The notes under the pieces were generated by a model. That model was not told the origin of the DNA. It searched no databases and was given only the letters and a program-made list of their open reading frames with translations. The position numbers were made by a program, and so were the translations under genes. 64,000 nucleotides of DNA from Natronorubrum texcoconense (GTDB lineage: Archaea > Halobacteriota > Halobacteria > Halobacteriales > Natrialbaceae): the NCBI RefSeq assembly GCF_900100335.1, contig NZ_FNFE01000001.1:868001-932000 (forward strand), written 5' to 3'. Of the stretch, positions 44,263 through 53,300 are shown piece by piece; the stretch's first letter is position 1; each line of letters starts with the position of its first letter.

Positions 44263-44422
44263 GATTCCACCGACCCGCTTTCTGGGTCCAGTTCTTCGTT
44301 GTGTTCAGAAGTCGTTTCCTCTCGGCTTTCGCCGTCTTTATGCGATCAACGGTGATTAGGTGATTTTGTGCGGTCATGATATCGACTCGGCATTGCCCTT
44401 GATGTCCGCACGGTGAGGTCAT
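44252..44422 (-). CDS. Small basic protein upstream of the acidic protein
   Basis: The 56-residue frame starts at ATG 44422 (MTSPCGHQGQCRVDIMTAQ). It has a CGHQGQC zinc-ligand-like motif and a basic helix, IKTAKAERKRLLNTTKNW, suggesting nucleic-acid binding. The stop overlaps the next gene's start by 11 nt. An in-frame start 78 nt upstream exists (44500). No family assignment. Confidence 0.45.
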   Translation of the reverse strand: MTSPCGHQGQCRVDIMTAQNHLITVDRIKTAKAERKRLLNTTKNWTQKAGRWNHEY

Positions 44423-44760
44423 GATCACCGTTTTAGGGACGGTGATCAGCCCCTCGCAACTTTTCGGAGTCGACCTCCGCATAGCCGCGGCATCGACCAA
44501 GGGTAGTTCGATTCGGTTAGGGCTCGAACATAAAGATTCCCCATACCCCCACGTGGGTTCCGACGTCTCGAAGGTCCCCTACCCACTCCCAATTATCTGG
44601 CAAGAACACCAGATTAGATCGCGACTGTCACCTCTATGTGAATACCCGCCTCTAAATCATCCAGATAGGAACGGATTCCAATCCACGGAACTGTCTCATA
44701 TGAAGTTGGTCACAGCTTCTATTGGATTGTGTTGGAGAGTAACCCTGTGTGCTGATTAGT
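44423..44760. other. Intergenic region without a recognisable gene
   Basis: 338 bp between two minus-strand genes. It contains a CCCACGTGGG palindrome at ~44,550 and moderately AT-rich sequence; the short open frames on both strands lack protein-like composition. I see nothing else in it. Confidence 0.4.
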
Positions 44761-45555
44761 CTATTCAGAAATGAGTTGATTCTCACTCCGATAGACCATT
44801 TGCATCGGTAGCCCCTTCGCATCGGTCTGTGGATCTGATGGGAGTCGGTGAAACTCCCTATTTGGCGCACAGGCTGTGAGTGCAAGCGCACATGCATCCA
44901 GCACGTCATCGAGACCGACTCTGTGGCCCTCTCGTCCAAGTTCTTGAGCCACTGTCCGCCAGTCTCCCTGCGTATATTCAGGTACGTCCCTGAGTACAGC
45001 CAATCGTTCTGCAACTCCGGATGCGGTATGTTTGCTGTGTTCAAGCGGCGTGCCTTTCAGTGCACGAAAACACACTTCTGGATGCCCTTCAATCAGAACC
45101 TCTCGGTCGCCATCGCCTAAGAGTAGGTTTTCCACCTCCACAATTCCTTCTGAGATACCGGCTGCCTGTTGCGTTAGCCGTTTTCCAGTCAGTTCTTCGT
45201 TCGTATCGCCTATTTCGCTATGATCAGCACCAGCTGCAGCTAACTTCGAAGCCTCTCGTGCCGGCGCAGTAAACACCGACCTGTATTGCGACCCGATGAC
45301 CTTCCTAGCGAGGGCGTCACAGTGCCGAGAAAGTTCTCCGTCTTCTTCGACGCACGAACACGCATCTGATTCGAGCGACTCACAGAGTCCGATTGGGACA
45401 TCGACAACGATCCGGCATGCAGATGTACCGTAGTGATCCCAAACACCCGTGATCTCCTCGAATACCTCTACCGATGGGGGGTCCGACCCGTCTGTATATG
45501 CTATAGAAACCCACTCGCCGGACGACCAGTCAACCCCAACGTACTGTGTACACAT
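44761..45555 (-). CDS. DUF429 domain protein
   Basis: This 264-residue protein starts MCTQYVGVDWSSGEWVSIAY, the DUF429 opening strand of a predicted RNase H-like fold. VVDVPIGL then carries the conserved DxPIG motif. GHPEVCFRALKGTPLEHSKHTASGVAERL and the C-terminal VGLDDVLDACALALTA complete the family pattern. Such proteins are proposed nucleases by fold; activity is unproven. ATG 45555 is preferred over the 16-codon longer frame. It is a single gene in a decayed region. Confidence 0.85.
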   Translation of the reverse strand: MCTQYVGVDWSSGEWVSIAYTDGSDPPSVEVFEEITGVWDHYGTSACRIVVDVPIGLCESLESDACSCVEEDGELSRHCDALARKVIGSQYRSVFTAPAREASKLAAAGADHSEIGDTNEELTGKRLTQQAAGISEGIVEVENLLLGDGDREVLIEGHPEVCFRALKGTPLEHSKHTASGVAERLAVLRDVPEYTQGDWRTVAQELGREGHRVGLDDVLDACALALTACAPNREFHRLPSDPQTDAKGLPMQMVYRSENQLISE

Positions 45556-45713
45556 CTGTGACTCGACTTTATGGCTAACTGACTTGTATCTATGGTAGCG
45601 CAACCAAGCTCATCCGTCTCATTACGGATCCGGATTAGAACCCACTGCGAAGGCGGCGGGACATAGTTCCAAGCATTAGTCTCTCTGCAAATATTTCCCG
45701 TCACGTTACATAT

Positions 45714-46187
45714 TCAAGGCGTTGAAGTCTGGATCATCAGGTACGGTGTTCCCGGTCGAGGTGTGTAGAACGAGATTGTTCCGAATTGAATCGGCAGAGA
45801 CCCAAACGAGACCCAGTCGTTCGATGCCTCGAAAATCCCCTGCTGGATGACCATCAACTCAAGCGGTGGCGCGATCAACGCGGTCATAGCGCCCAATTCA
45901 GCTGTAACCTCTCCCATGAGCAATACGGCCATCCCAGCCCACACGAGGACACCAGAAACAACCACTGAGGGTCGAGCGGTCAGCACCCATATCGCAGCAA
46001 GAATCAGGAGCGCTCCGAGTCCTCCGCCATTGAAACACGCTGTCAAGGCGTCTTCGAAACGGTCGATGAGATTGAGACCACCGATCAAAAACAAGCGATT
46101 GACGAGCTTATCAACCGGGCTGAGAACGCTATCGACACTGGTGACGCCGTCTACCTCGAGGCCGATTCTAACGTCGCCTAACAGCAC
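45714..46187 (-). CDS. Possible membrane protein, start uncertain
   Basis: A 157-codon frame contains two or three strong hydrophobic stretches (LGALLILAAIWVLTA, VVVSGVLVWAGMAVLLMG, MTALIAPPLELMVI) and a beta-like tail, FGTISFYTPRPGTPYLM. Its first ~55 residues lie opposite a + strand sequence that itself looks like decayed coding DNA, so the real start may be further inside. It may be a genuine short membrane protein or a remnant. Confidence 0.4.
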   Translation of the reverse strand: MLLGDVRIGLEVDGVTSVDSVLSPVDKLVNRLFLIGGLNLIDRFEDALTACFNGGGLGALLILAAIWVLTARPSVVVSGVLVWAGMAVLLMGEVTAELGAMTALIAPPLELMVIQQGIFEASNDWVSFGSLPIQFGTISFYTPRPGTPYLMIQTSTP

Positions 46188-46262
46188 TACGAAGAAGCAC
46201 TGGAAGCGTTGGAAGCGGCCAGAGTAGTAGCAACCGAATTGGATTTTGCTCGTCGGTCAATT
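46020..46262 (+). pseudogene. Decayed + strand gene remnant
   Basis: Reading from 46023 gives protein-like, acidic helical sequence (VFETVDEIETTDQKQAIDEL, then NRAENAIDTGDAVYLEADSN) up to a TAA at 46179. It continues after the stop in the same frame with HYEEALEALEAARVVATELD. The pattern resembles haloarchaeal TPR-like helices interrupted by a nonsense codon. There is no start codon or promoter. It overlaps the minus-strand membrane frame, so only one of the two is real sequence. Confidence 0.4.
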
Positions 46263-46577
46263 CGCACGTGTAGTGTGTGGTACATTCATACAAGGAATTA
46301 TATAAATAAGAGTGTTTCAACAGAGTCAATATTTTATGCAACTAACCGGTATTCACTCCTGCCTCAAACTGTACCGTATTTGCTGGTTTTATTCACGCTA
46401 TAGTTATTAGGGTAATGAGATTTGAGGAAACGCAATCACAGAGATACTGACTGTACCGAAGCTCAAATCCGACGTCAAAACAGGTGGTATAGATTACTAT
46501 AAAAGAAAATAGCAGTTCAGAAATCGCTGAACCACCGTCAATTATATACAAGTACACCAACGATCAGGTGTAAGAGC
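46263..46577. promoter_or_regulatory. AT-rich region with promoter of the dpd-like operon
   Basis: 315 bp, the sharpest AT-rich stretch before the island genes. ATTATATACA at 46541-46550 lies ~30 nt upstream of the ATG at 46578 and is the likely TATA box. The remainder holds no open frame of note. Confidence 0.6.
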
Positions 46578-47039
46578 ATGTCGACACTACTTGTTCAATC
46601 CTGCTCGAAATCCAAAAAACAGACGCCTGAACCCATTTCTGCACTCGATTTGTACTCAGGCTACTTCTTCAAAATTATAAAAAAGTCGAGAAGAGAGGGG
46701 ACAGTGAACTCTGATATAGATATAGGAATTTTGTCTGCAAAATATGGATTCGTCAAAGCTAATGAAAAAATATCGGCATATGACCGCAAAATGGATACTC
46801 AGCGTGCGACAGAACTTGGGCCGACAATGAGGCAGCAGCTACACCAATATATATCTAACATGGGATATGAACGGGTCGTAATCAATGCTGGTAAAGAATA
46901 TCGTAAAGCGATTGACGGGTTCGACAATGATCTATCTGTCAATACGTACCACGTATGTGGTGATGGACTTGGCCTAAAAGGGCAATCATTGAAACAATTC
47001 CTGAGAGGAAATGAATCGGGTATCAAGAGAGCAAACTAA
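46578..47039 (+). CDS. DUF6884-like protein linked to the TGT paralogue
   Basis: The 153-residue protein starts MSTLLVQSCSKSKKQTPEPI. The pattern CSKSK, an aromatic helix, then IGILSAKYGFVKANEKISAYD matches DUF6884. It also recalls the core of archaeosine synthase ArcS, which has CSxSKPYS and a downstream LG(L/F)V...YD strand. ArcS acts on the preQ0 nitrile in tRNA, so a role in processing a preQ0-type base is plausible (inference). It is the first gene of a three-gene operon; its TAA shares a base with the next ATG (TAATG). Confidence 0.7.
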   Translation: MSTLLVQSCSKSKKQTPEPISALDLYSGYFFKIIKKSRREGTVNSDIDIGILSAKYGFVKANEKISAYDRKMDTQRATELGPTMRQQLHQYISNMGYERVVINAGKEYRKAIDGFDNDLSVNTYHVCGDGLGLKGQSLKQFLRGNESGIKRAN

Positions 47040-48277
47040 TGTCTAAGTCAATTATATCACCTGTCGATTTCGAAGTGACGTCGACAGCTGGCGATGCTCG
47101 AGCAGGGTTACTCTCGGTTGGAGAGACGGTTATTCAGACGCCAAATCTATTTCCTGTATTGAATTTTTACGGTGGTGGCACAATAAACAGCAACTACGGT
47201 GGTGGAATTCACCGAACTATCAAAGAGTTCCTGATAGGTCACAGCCGAGTTGACGGTGGTGATTACTCGAGGTTCTTTGATGGGGTGATGACGTCCGTTT
47301 CGTCGCTGACTGACTACAATATTACTCGAGAACGGTATGACGACTATGTTTCCCAGCCTGTCAAAGAACGCGACCTCTTCTCACCTTTTTCTGGAGCCTT
47401 ATTTATCGATTCTGGAGGATTCAAATTCCTCAGTAGCAAGGAACTCGACGGGAGCAATTTCCAAATCGAGATTGATCAAAAGAAGGTCTACGAGATTCAG
47501 CAGAAGATGGGTGCAGATATAATTGTCAACCTTGACCGACCGATTGCACCCGATGATACGCACAAACAACGTATCGAGAAAGCTCAGCAAACCGGGGCGA
47601 ACATCGCAAAGTTCCTCGAATTATCGTCTGACTTCCACGGTGCCCGATATCTAACACTTCATGGTTACAACTATTCCATGATGGATGAGTTTCTCACTGA
47701 GATCACCCGCTATACGAGCGCTGAAACGCTTCGGTCAGCTTTTGATGGAATTGCCTTAGGGAGTCTCGTTCCGAAAAAAGATGACCGGAACGCACTCATT
47801 GACGCCGTTATCGACTGTCGTGCTGTTCTCAAAGATTGGGGGTTCAAGGAACTACCGCTCCACGTTCTTGGAATCTCGAGCCGGGCGATCCCGCTTCTCG
47901 TCGCACTTGGAGTGGATACCTTCGACTCATCAACATACCTCCAAACCGCCATAAACGGTGGATATTGTACGTCATTGATGGAGACGGTAGACGTTTCCGA
48001 GGCAAATCCCGAACAGTGTGACTGTCCTGTCTGCTCATCAGAGCATCTGAAAGAGTGGATGAGAGGAAATGCACCCTATCAGAAAGACATGCTAGGGGCG
48101 GTTGCGATGCACAACTTAATAGTTCAAAAGCGAGCAATCTTTGAAATACGTGACCGAGTCAGACGTGGTGAAACTGAACCGCTAATTGAATACATCGAAT
48201 CAACCGTGGCGCAGGATAAACCAACGCGAGACCACGCGCACCGTGTTGTCAACCACTCACTTGGAGGGTACTTCTAA
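47039..48277 (+). CDS. dpdA: DNA-type tRNA-guanine transglycosylase paralogue, DpdA-like
   Basis: The 412-residue TIM-barrel transglycosylase has catalytic Asp124 in FIDSGGF and nucleophile Asp296 in GVDTFDSSTYL. The zinc site is Cys327, Cys329, Cys332 and His358 (CDCPVC, then MHNL); IQQKMGADIIVNLD and ALGSLVP are further TGT motifs. It lacks the C-terminal PUA domain of archaeal tRNA TGT and is shorter. Genes of this type (DpdA) insert preQ0 into DNA in bacterial Dpd clusters. Here it sits between a DUF6884 gene and a GHKL ATPase gene, with TAATG overlaps on both sides, and near dpdJ/dpdK-like genes. DNA, not tRNA, is therefore the likely substrate. Confidence 0.85.
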   Translation: MSKSIISPVDFEVTSTAGDARAGLLSVGETVIQTPNLFPVLNFYGGGTINSNYGGGIHRTIKEFLIGHSRVDGGDYSRFFDGVMTSVSSLTDYNITRERYDDYVSQPVKERDLFSPFSGALFIDSGGFKFLSSKELDGSNFQIEIDQKKVYEIQQKMGADIIVNLDRPIAPDDTHKQRIEKAQQTGANIAKFLELSSDFHGARYLTLHGYNYSMMDEFLTEITRYTSAETLRSAFDGIALGSLVPKKDDRNALIDAVIDCRAVLKDWGFKELPLHVLGISSRAIPLLVALGVDTFDSSTYLQTAINGGYCTSLMETVDVSEANPEQCDCPVCSSEHLKEWMRGNAPYQKDMLGAVAMHNLIVQKRAIFEIRDRVRRGETEPLIEYIESTVAQDKPTRDHAHRVVNHSLGGYF

Positions 48278-49842
48278 TGAAAAAGAATCCGAAAGTTAAC
48301 GAGGTTAATGAATTTCTCGAGATTGCCAGCGACTTCGAAGACCCACTCGAGGTGATCCGGGAATCACTATCGAACGCTTACGACGCGAATGCATCAACCA
48401 TCGAAATTGAAATCAGAAGCCGTGAAATGGGCTCTGATATCATCATCGACGACGATGGCGACGGAATGACCTTGCGTGATCTCGAGTCGTTTTTTGATTT
48501 AGGGAACTCACGAAAGACGGATTCGATCGGGTACAAGGGCCACGGTACGAAGATATTCTACAAGAGCGATCGCATCGTTGTTAATACTGCTTCTGATGAG
48601 GCGAATCTCCGCGCAGAGATGGACGAACCTTGGAAGAAGCTCAACCAAAGAGAGCTTCCACAGTATGAGGTGACCGAAACACCAGTTAGGAAAGGGAACT
48701 CCGGGACGAGGATTCGAATCCGAAACTTTCGATCCGGACAAGGGTTCGATCCGGAATCGCTCACCTATAACAAAATTGAACATTATCTGAAGTGGAAAAC
48801 GATCGCCGGATCAACGGCGTATCTGTTCGATGACGAGGACCGGGAGATGAACATCACAGTAAAGTTGGGTGACGAAATCGACGATTCCAGATCCAAACTA
48901 GAAACGACGACTCGGTTCGAATTCCCCGAGGAACAACTTGACCCCGACACGTCTTCGGAATTCCCAGCCGAGAGGATGTGTAAGCACTACGAGCCGACCG
49001 AAGTTGAGGTGGAACACGATGGTGGCACAGCGACATTACAGATAGTCGGCATGGTTGGTGGGAAGGCCGCCCGAAACGAACTGCCGACTTACGGTAAGCA
49101 CTCCGCACAGTTTGGTGTCTGGCTGGCGAAAGATCACATCAAGGTCGAGCGCCTGAATGAAGCGATTTCACACGACAACGAGTTCCTTCATTTCTTCTTC
49201 GTTGTCAACTGTCAGGATATCGAACTCTCAGCAAACCGGGAGTCGATTCGGAACAAATCCAGTTCTGTGTACCAGCGGCTCACAGAGGAGGCCGAATACT
49301 ATCTTTCGAAGGTTACCCAGGATCCGTGGTTCAAAGAGTACCTCGAGGTTCGTCGAGATGCCGAAATCAAGCGTCGTGCCCGAAACCGCCGGAGTTCATT
49401 GAAGGAACGTCGAGAACGCGTCGAATCAGGGCAATCGCTCGACCCAACCAATCGAACGGAGGTCCTGCTCGCACTCGAGCGCTTCAACGGTAAATCGGAT
49501 GCTTCGACGATTATTGTCGAGGATTTCGAACCCAGCGCCGATGTTCATGCAATAGTGAGACAAGGTGGTAAACTCAGAAACGCAGCTGTACATCATTCTC
49601 TAACGGATCACTTTGAGGATGATCTCACATTCGAAGAAGTTAATCTCATCATCTGCTGGGAGTATGGCGACCCCACAACGCTGCGTGAATATGAACGAAC
49701 GGGTTATCTTGGTGGCGAGATTGAATTTCAACTCGAAAGTAACGGGCTCGTTTACGAAGACGACGGACAGTCTTTCATCGAAATCCTCTGTCTGAATCAG
49801 GAGTCCGATGAAGTGACGCGGCAAGCGGTCATCAGCGACTGA
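48277..49842 (+). CDS. GHKL (HSP90-like) ATPase of the dpd-like operon
   Basis: This 521-residue protein has an N-terminal Bergerat-fold ATPase: N box RESLSNAYDANA (Glu29, Asn33), G1 IIIDDDGDGMT, and G2 GYKGHGTKIFY (~85-95). A transducer-like second domain (~220-310: HIKVERLNEAISHDNEFLHFF, VNCQDIELSANRESIRN) follows, as in HSP90/MORC/MutL-type proteins. Residues ~345-390 are a basic helix. The C-terminus (~400-521) is a restriction-endonuclease-like alpha/beta region with IICWEYGD. It may couple ATP to recognition of modified or unmodified DNA. I cannot match it to a lettered bacterial Dpd protein. Confidence 0.8.
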   Translation: MKKNPKVNEVNEFLEIASDFEDPLEVIRESLSNAYDANASTIEIEIRSREMGSDIIIDDDGDGMTLRDLESFFDLGNSRKTDSIGYKGHGTKIFYKSDRIVVNTASDEANLRAEMDEPWKKLNQRELPQYEVTETPVRKGNSGTRIRIRNFRSGQGFDPESLTYNKIEHYLKWKTIAGSTAYLFDDEDREMNITVKLGDEIDDSRSKLETTTRFEFPEEQLDPDTSSEFPAERMCKHYEPTEVEVEHDGGTATLQIVGMVGGKAARNELPTYGKHSAQFGVWLAKDHIKVERLNEAISHDNEFLHFFFVVNCQDIELSANRESIRNKSSSVYQRLTEEAEYYLSKVTQDPWFKEYLEVRRDAEIKRRARNRRSSLKERRERVESGQSLDPTNRTEVLLALERFNGKSDASTIIVEDFEPSADVHAIVRQGGKLRNAAVHHSLTDHFEDDLTFEEVNLIICWEYGDPTTLREYERTGYLGGEIEFQLESNGLVYEDDGQSFIEILCLNQESDEVTRQAVISD

Positions 49843-49943
49843 GTCGACAAATAAATTCGTTCGAGAACTCTTATGCGGGTACAGCGAAGTAGACGCACTC
49901 TACTCCCGATCATGACGGAACAAGAAACCGCGCCGCTTTCTGT

Positions 49944-50396
49944 TTAGAAATCAGAACAGTGGATGTCGAGCTCTGTTTCAAGATACGCTTCGATACTTTC
50001 GTATTCGTTCTCGATGATCTCACAGAGTTCGCGGTTGAGAGAGAAGCCTCCTCGAGTGATGTTTGCAGACCCCATGTACACGTATTCGTTACAGATCACG
50101 GCTTTCGCATGGAGGTCGTCGAGTTCGATGAGGGTAATATGATCAGGCAGTCTGCGACGAAGATAGTTGTTGTGTGATTCACCCTTCTTAACGATGATCA
50201 TCACCTCCGTTTCTGGTAGCTGGTGGAGTGCCTTGGATAGACGAAGCGTACGGTCTTCGAGAGCGTTCGTCACCGGGAACTTGAGTTCAACATCGCTCAT
50301 CCACGGCGAAACGATTGCGACCCGTCGGGCATGGACGAGCGTGTACCCGATGAAATACGCGAGGCTGTTAGAAGTCAATGAAAACGCTTGTACCAT
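49944..50396 (-). CDS. dpdK: Phospholipase-D-fold protein, DpdK-like
   Basis: The 150-residue protein has one HKD-type motif: HAKAVICN (His96, Lys98), followed by GSANITRGGF. The expected aspartate of HxKx4D is Asn103 here. The N-terminal strand VAIVSPWMSD and VMIIVKKG complete the PLD core. DpdK in bacterial Dpd clusters is a PLD-fold protein of the restriction module. The gene starts inside the end of the dpdJ-like gene (29-nt overlap), so the two are co-translated. The Asn substitution may lower or alter nuclease activity. Confidence 0.75.
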   Translation of the reverse strand: MVQAFSLTSNSLAYFIGYTLVHARRVAIVSPWMSDVELKFPVTNALEDRTLRLSKALHQLPETEVMIIVKKGESHNNYLRRRLPDHITLIELDDLHAKAVICNEYVYMGSANITRGGFSLNRELCEIIENEYESIEAYLETELDIHCSDF

Positions 50397-53300
50397 CTAT
50401 CTCACCTGCGGGCGGAAGCTCTCGGTCGAACATAGCGCTGGTAGCGTTTTCAGAGGGGACTGTAGTAAGGATGAAATCACGGAGTGCCTCGAGCACCACA
50501 TAGCTTAACGAGTCATTCTGATCGTGCCCGGAAATACATTCCGAGAGATGGAGGTTCTCGACGCAGCCATCGATGTCCGGCGAATAGAACATCGTCTCGA
50601 CGCGATCGAGGTCATCGATATCAATCTTAAGTGCCGATACTTCACCCTCTGGGAATTCGTCTGCACCGTCAACCTGCTCACGAGCGACGACGTGTTTAGT
50701 TCGGATTGCTTCGTCCAGCGTTACACCTTCATCAGTCTTGAACTGACGACAGCGATCGACGGTCGAAATGATTTCCTCCTCGACGCGGTCGATGACGTCG
50801 TCGTAGAGTACTTCGAGGTGAGATTCGATTAGGCCCCGTATCCGATCGTCCGCAGTACTTTCAGCGAGAACTTCGTCGACGAAGTCTTCATCTGCCCATA
50901 GCCGCTCGGCGATCACCTGTTCGTTGTACGTGAGCCGGGCAATTGCCTCGAGGACGGAACCGGGATCGGTCCGTAGTTCTTCATACACTAAATCAACAAT
51001 CCCTTGGCCGCCTTCCGATCGTTCAAAGACGTAGACCTCGCCTTTCTCTTCGTCGAAGCCGTAGAGCAGCATTGTGGTATTGACGCTGCTCACGTCTGCA
51101 GTCAGCTGTAAGAAGAAGTGAGCGGCCGTGTGATAGAGCAGGTGGTGGTAATCAACTTCGGCGAGATCCTTGTACTGTGCCACCTCAGCGCGAAGATTGT
51201 CCTCGATACTCGCGAGGAACGGTTGGATGTCGAAGACGAGGCCTCTCGTTTCGAGTTGGAAGCCAAGTGGTGTGTCCGGGCTCGAGATTTCACGTTGGAA
51301 GCGGTCTCTCGAACTATCGAAATGATAGCCGATGTCCGGACCCATCGGCTTTGCAGGTTTGATATCCAGTGTTACTCCAGCGAGTTCGATCGCGGCCGTG
51401 AAATCTGCGAGCGTCAACGTGCCCGTGGACTCCTCTGTAATCCGTTCCGTGACTCGAGTGTTGACGTTTGCGGTCGAGTGGATCTTTCCGTATGCGCGAT
51501 CGTCGTGGCGGAGACACGAATCGAGGTCAGTGAGGATCTGGAGGCACTCGGGACAGTACCGGACGATGTTGAGTGCTCGATCGCCCGTGAGATCAGTGAT
51601 TTCGCTCGTCCGTATCGTCTCCGGAACAAGCATTCCGTCCCGCTCTTCTCCCGAAATATCTTTCTTGAATTCAAATTCTACCCCATCTTCGGTCACCCTC
51701 GTTCGTGGCAAGAACGCTTGCATTACACCTGAGTCAGACTGGTACTCGCTTCTGTACGGAGCATGCGTGCTTACCAGCTGGTCAATTGACTCTTCAGTCC
51801 CTTCACGGTCGTTCTCTCCACGGAAGACGGTAACGTAGCGTCCAGTGTCGCCATAGTAATTGGGTGGAACGTACCAGACGTCCCTGGCGAGTCGATCCCC
51901 ATCGACTCGTAGATAACGGTCGACGTAGTACGCTGCCCTCAACAGATGTTTTACTGCGAATACACTGAGATACGGTGTGTAGTAGTCGACGTACTCCTCG
52001 AGTTCACTCAGCGCGGATTGTAGGTAATAGACACGCCGCTGAGTGCGGTAGAATTCAGCTAGCCTGTCATCGGTGGTGAGCGCGTCGAGTTGATCGACTG
52101 CCTGCTGAACCGCCTGCAGTTCATCCATATTCACCGTCGGCACCGATCGATCAGTCGCAGCGTTAGCAGCGGTCCGGAGATGGATGAGGTCACCGGTACA
52201 ACGGAAGATATCCGCAAGAAGAACGGAAAAGTGTTCTACCCGATCTGAAGGCGGTCCTTCGGCCGACGAGGCTTGCTTACGGATGTTTTCGAGTGTGTTC
52301 CGTAGTTCGCGAGCGTTCTCTTCGTAATTAGAATCCCCTGCTTCACGAAGTACTGATTCATACCCTCCGGTTTGACCCAGGAAGGCCTTTACTAGCGTCA
52401 GTATCTCCTCTTGAACATCGTCGAGATGTGAATTGATAGCGTCGGATCCCCGGACAATCTCGCCACCATTGACGTCAAAGTAGCCTTCGATATCCTCGAA
52501 CTCATCTTCAATCTCTCGAACATGTCTCGCGAGGTCCTTGCGAACCTCTTGGACGATTTCTTCCGATAACAGTGATTCACTCGTGACCTCAATATCGAAC
52601 GCTTCTTCGAAGAAGGCGCTCGGCTCATCGATCATGTGGTAGACGCGATCGAAGCCGAGATCGTCGACGAGATACCCATCGAGAAACGCGAGATGGGACT
52701 CACGCTGTGTGATGTACTGGTGACGGTTTTCCCTGACCTCTGAGGCCCGATTGTAGTACTTGCGAAGGCACTCGTGGATCCACTCGACGACGCTATTATC
52801 CGTTTTCAGGGGAGTTCGAATCTCGGATCCAAGGAACCGATCGGCTCGATAGAACATGTTGGCATCCCCGGTGAGATTTGAGAGGAAGACGGCGATGTGT
52901 GCGTCCATTCCCGGTTCCCTCGCTGCTCTGCCTGCTCGCTGGAGGAACGACGAGAGGTTCCACGGAGTCCGGTACTGGGTGACGATTTTGATCTCCCCGA
53001 CGTCGATCCCGACCTCCAAGAACGACGTCGATAGAAGGACATCGCTCTCCGATGCCGACTCGGAGTCGAAACCTGCGTCCGAATAGACTGGCATGAACGA
53101 CAACGGTTCGTCGATGTACGCGTGGTTCATCTGGTCAGCGAGCCATGGCCAGTCGTCGGTCGCTTCTCGATCGGTGTGATACCGCCAGAGTTCGCGATCT
53201 CCGTCGGCGTCCTCGAGCTGGATCCGTTTCTGGTTCACCTGCGAGATACTGTCGATGAACCCTAGGAGCTTGCTTCGATCGCCGTTCTCGTCCTCGAGAA

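Noticed and set aside
47039-48277. Housekeeping archaeal tRNA-guanine transglycosylase
   Set aside because: It lacks the C-terminal PUA region, is shorter than archaeal TGT and is embedded in an AT-rich island with dpdJ/dpdK-like genes, so the DNA-type paralogue is the better reading.
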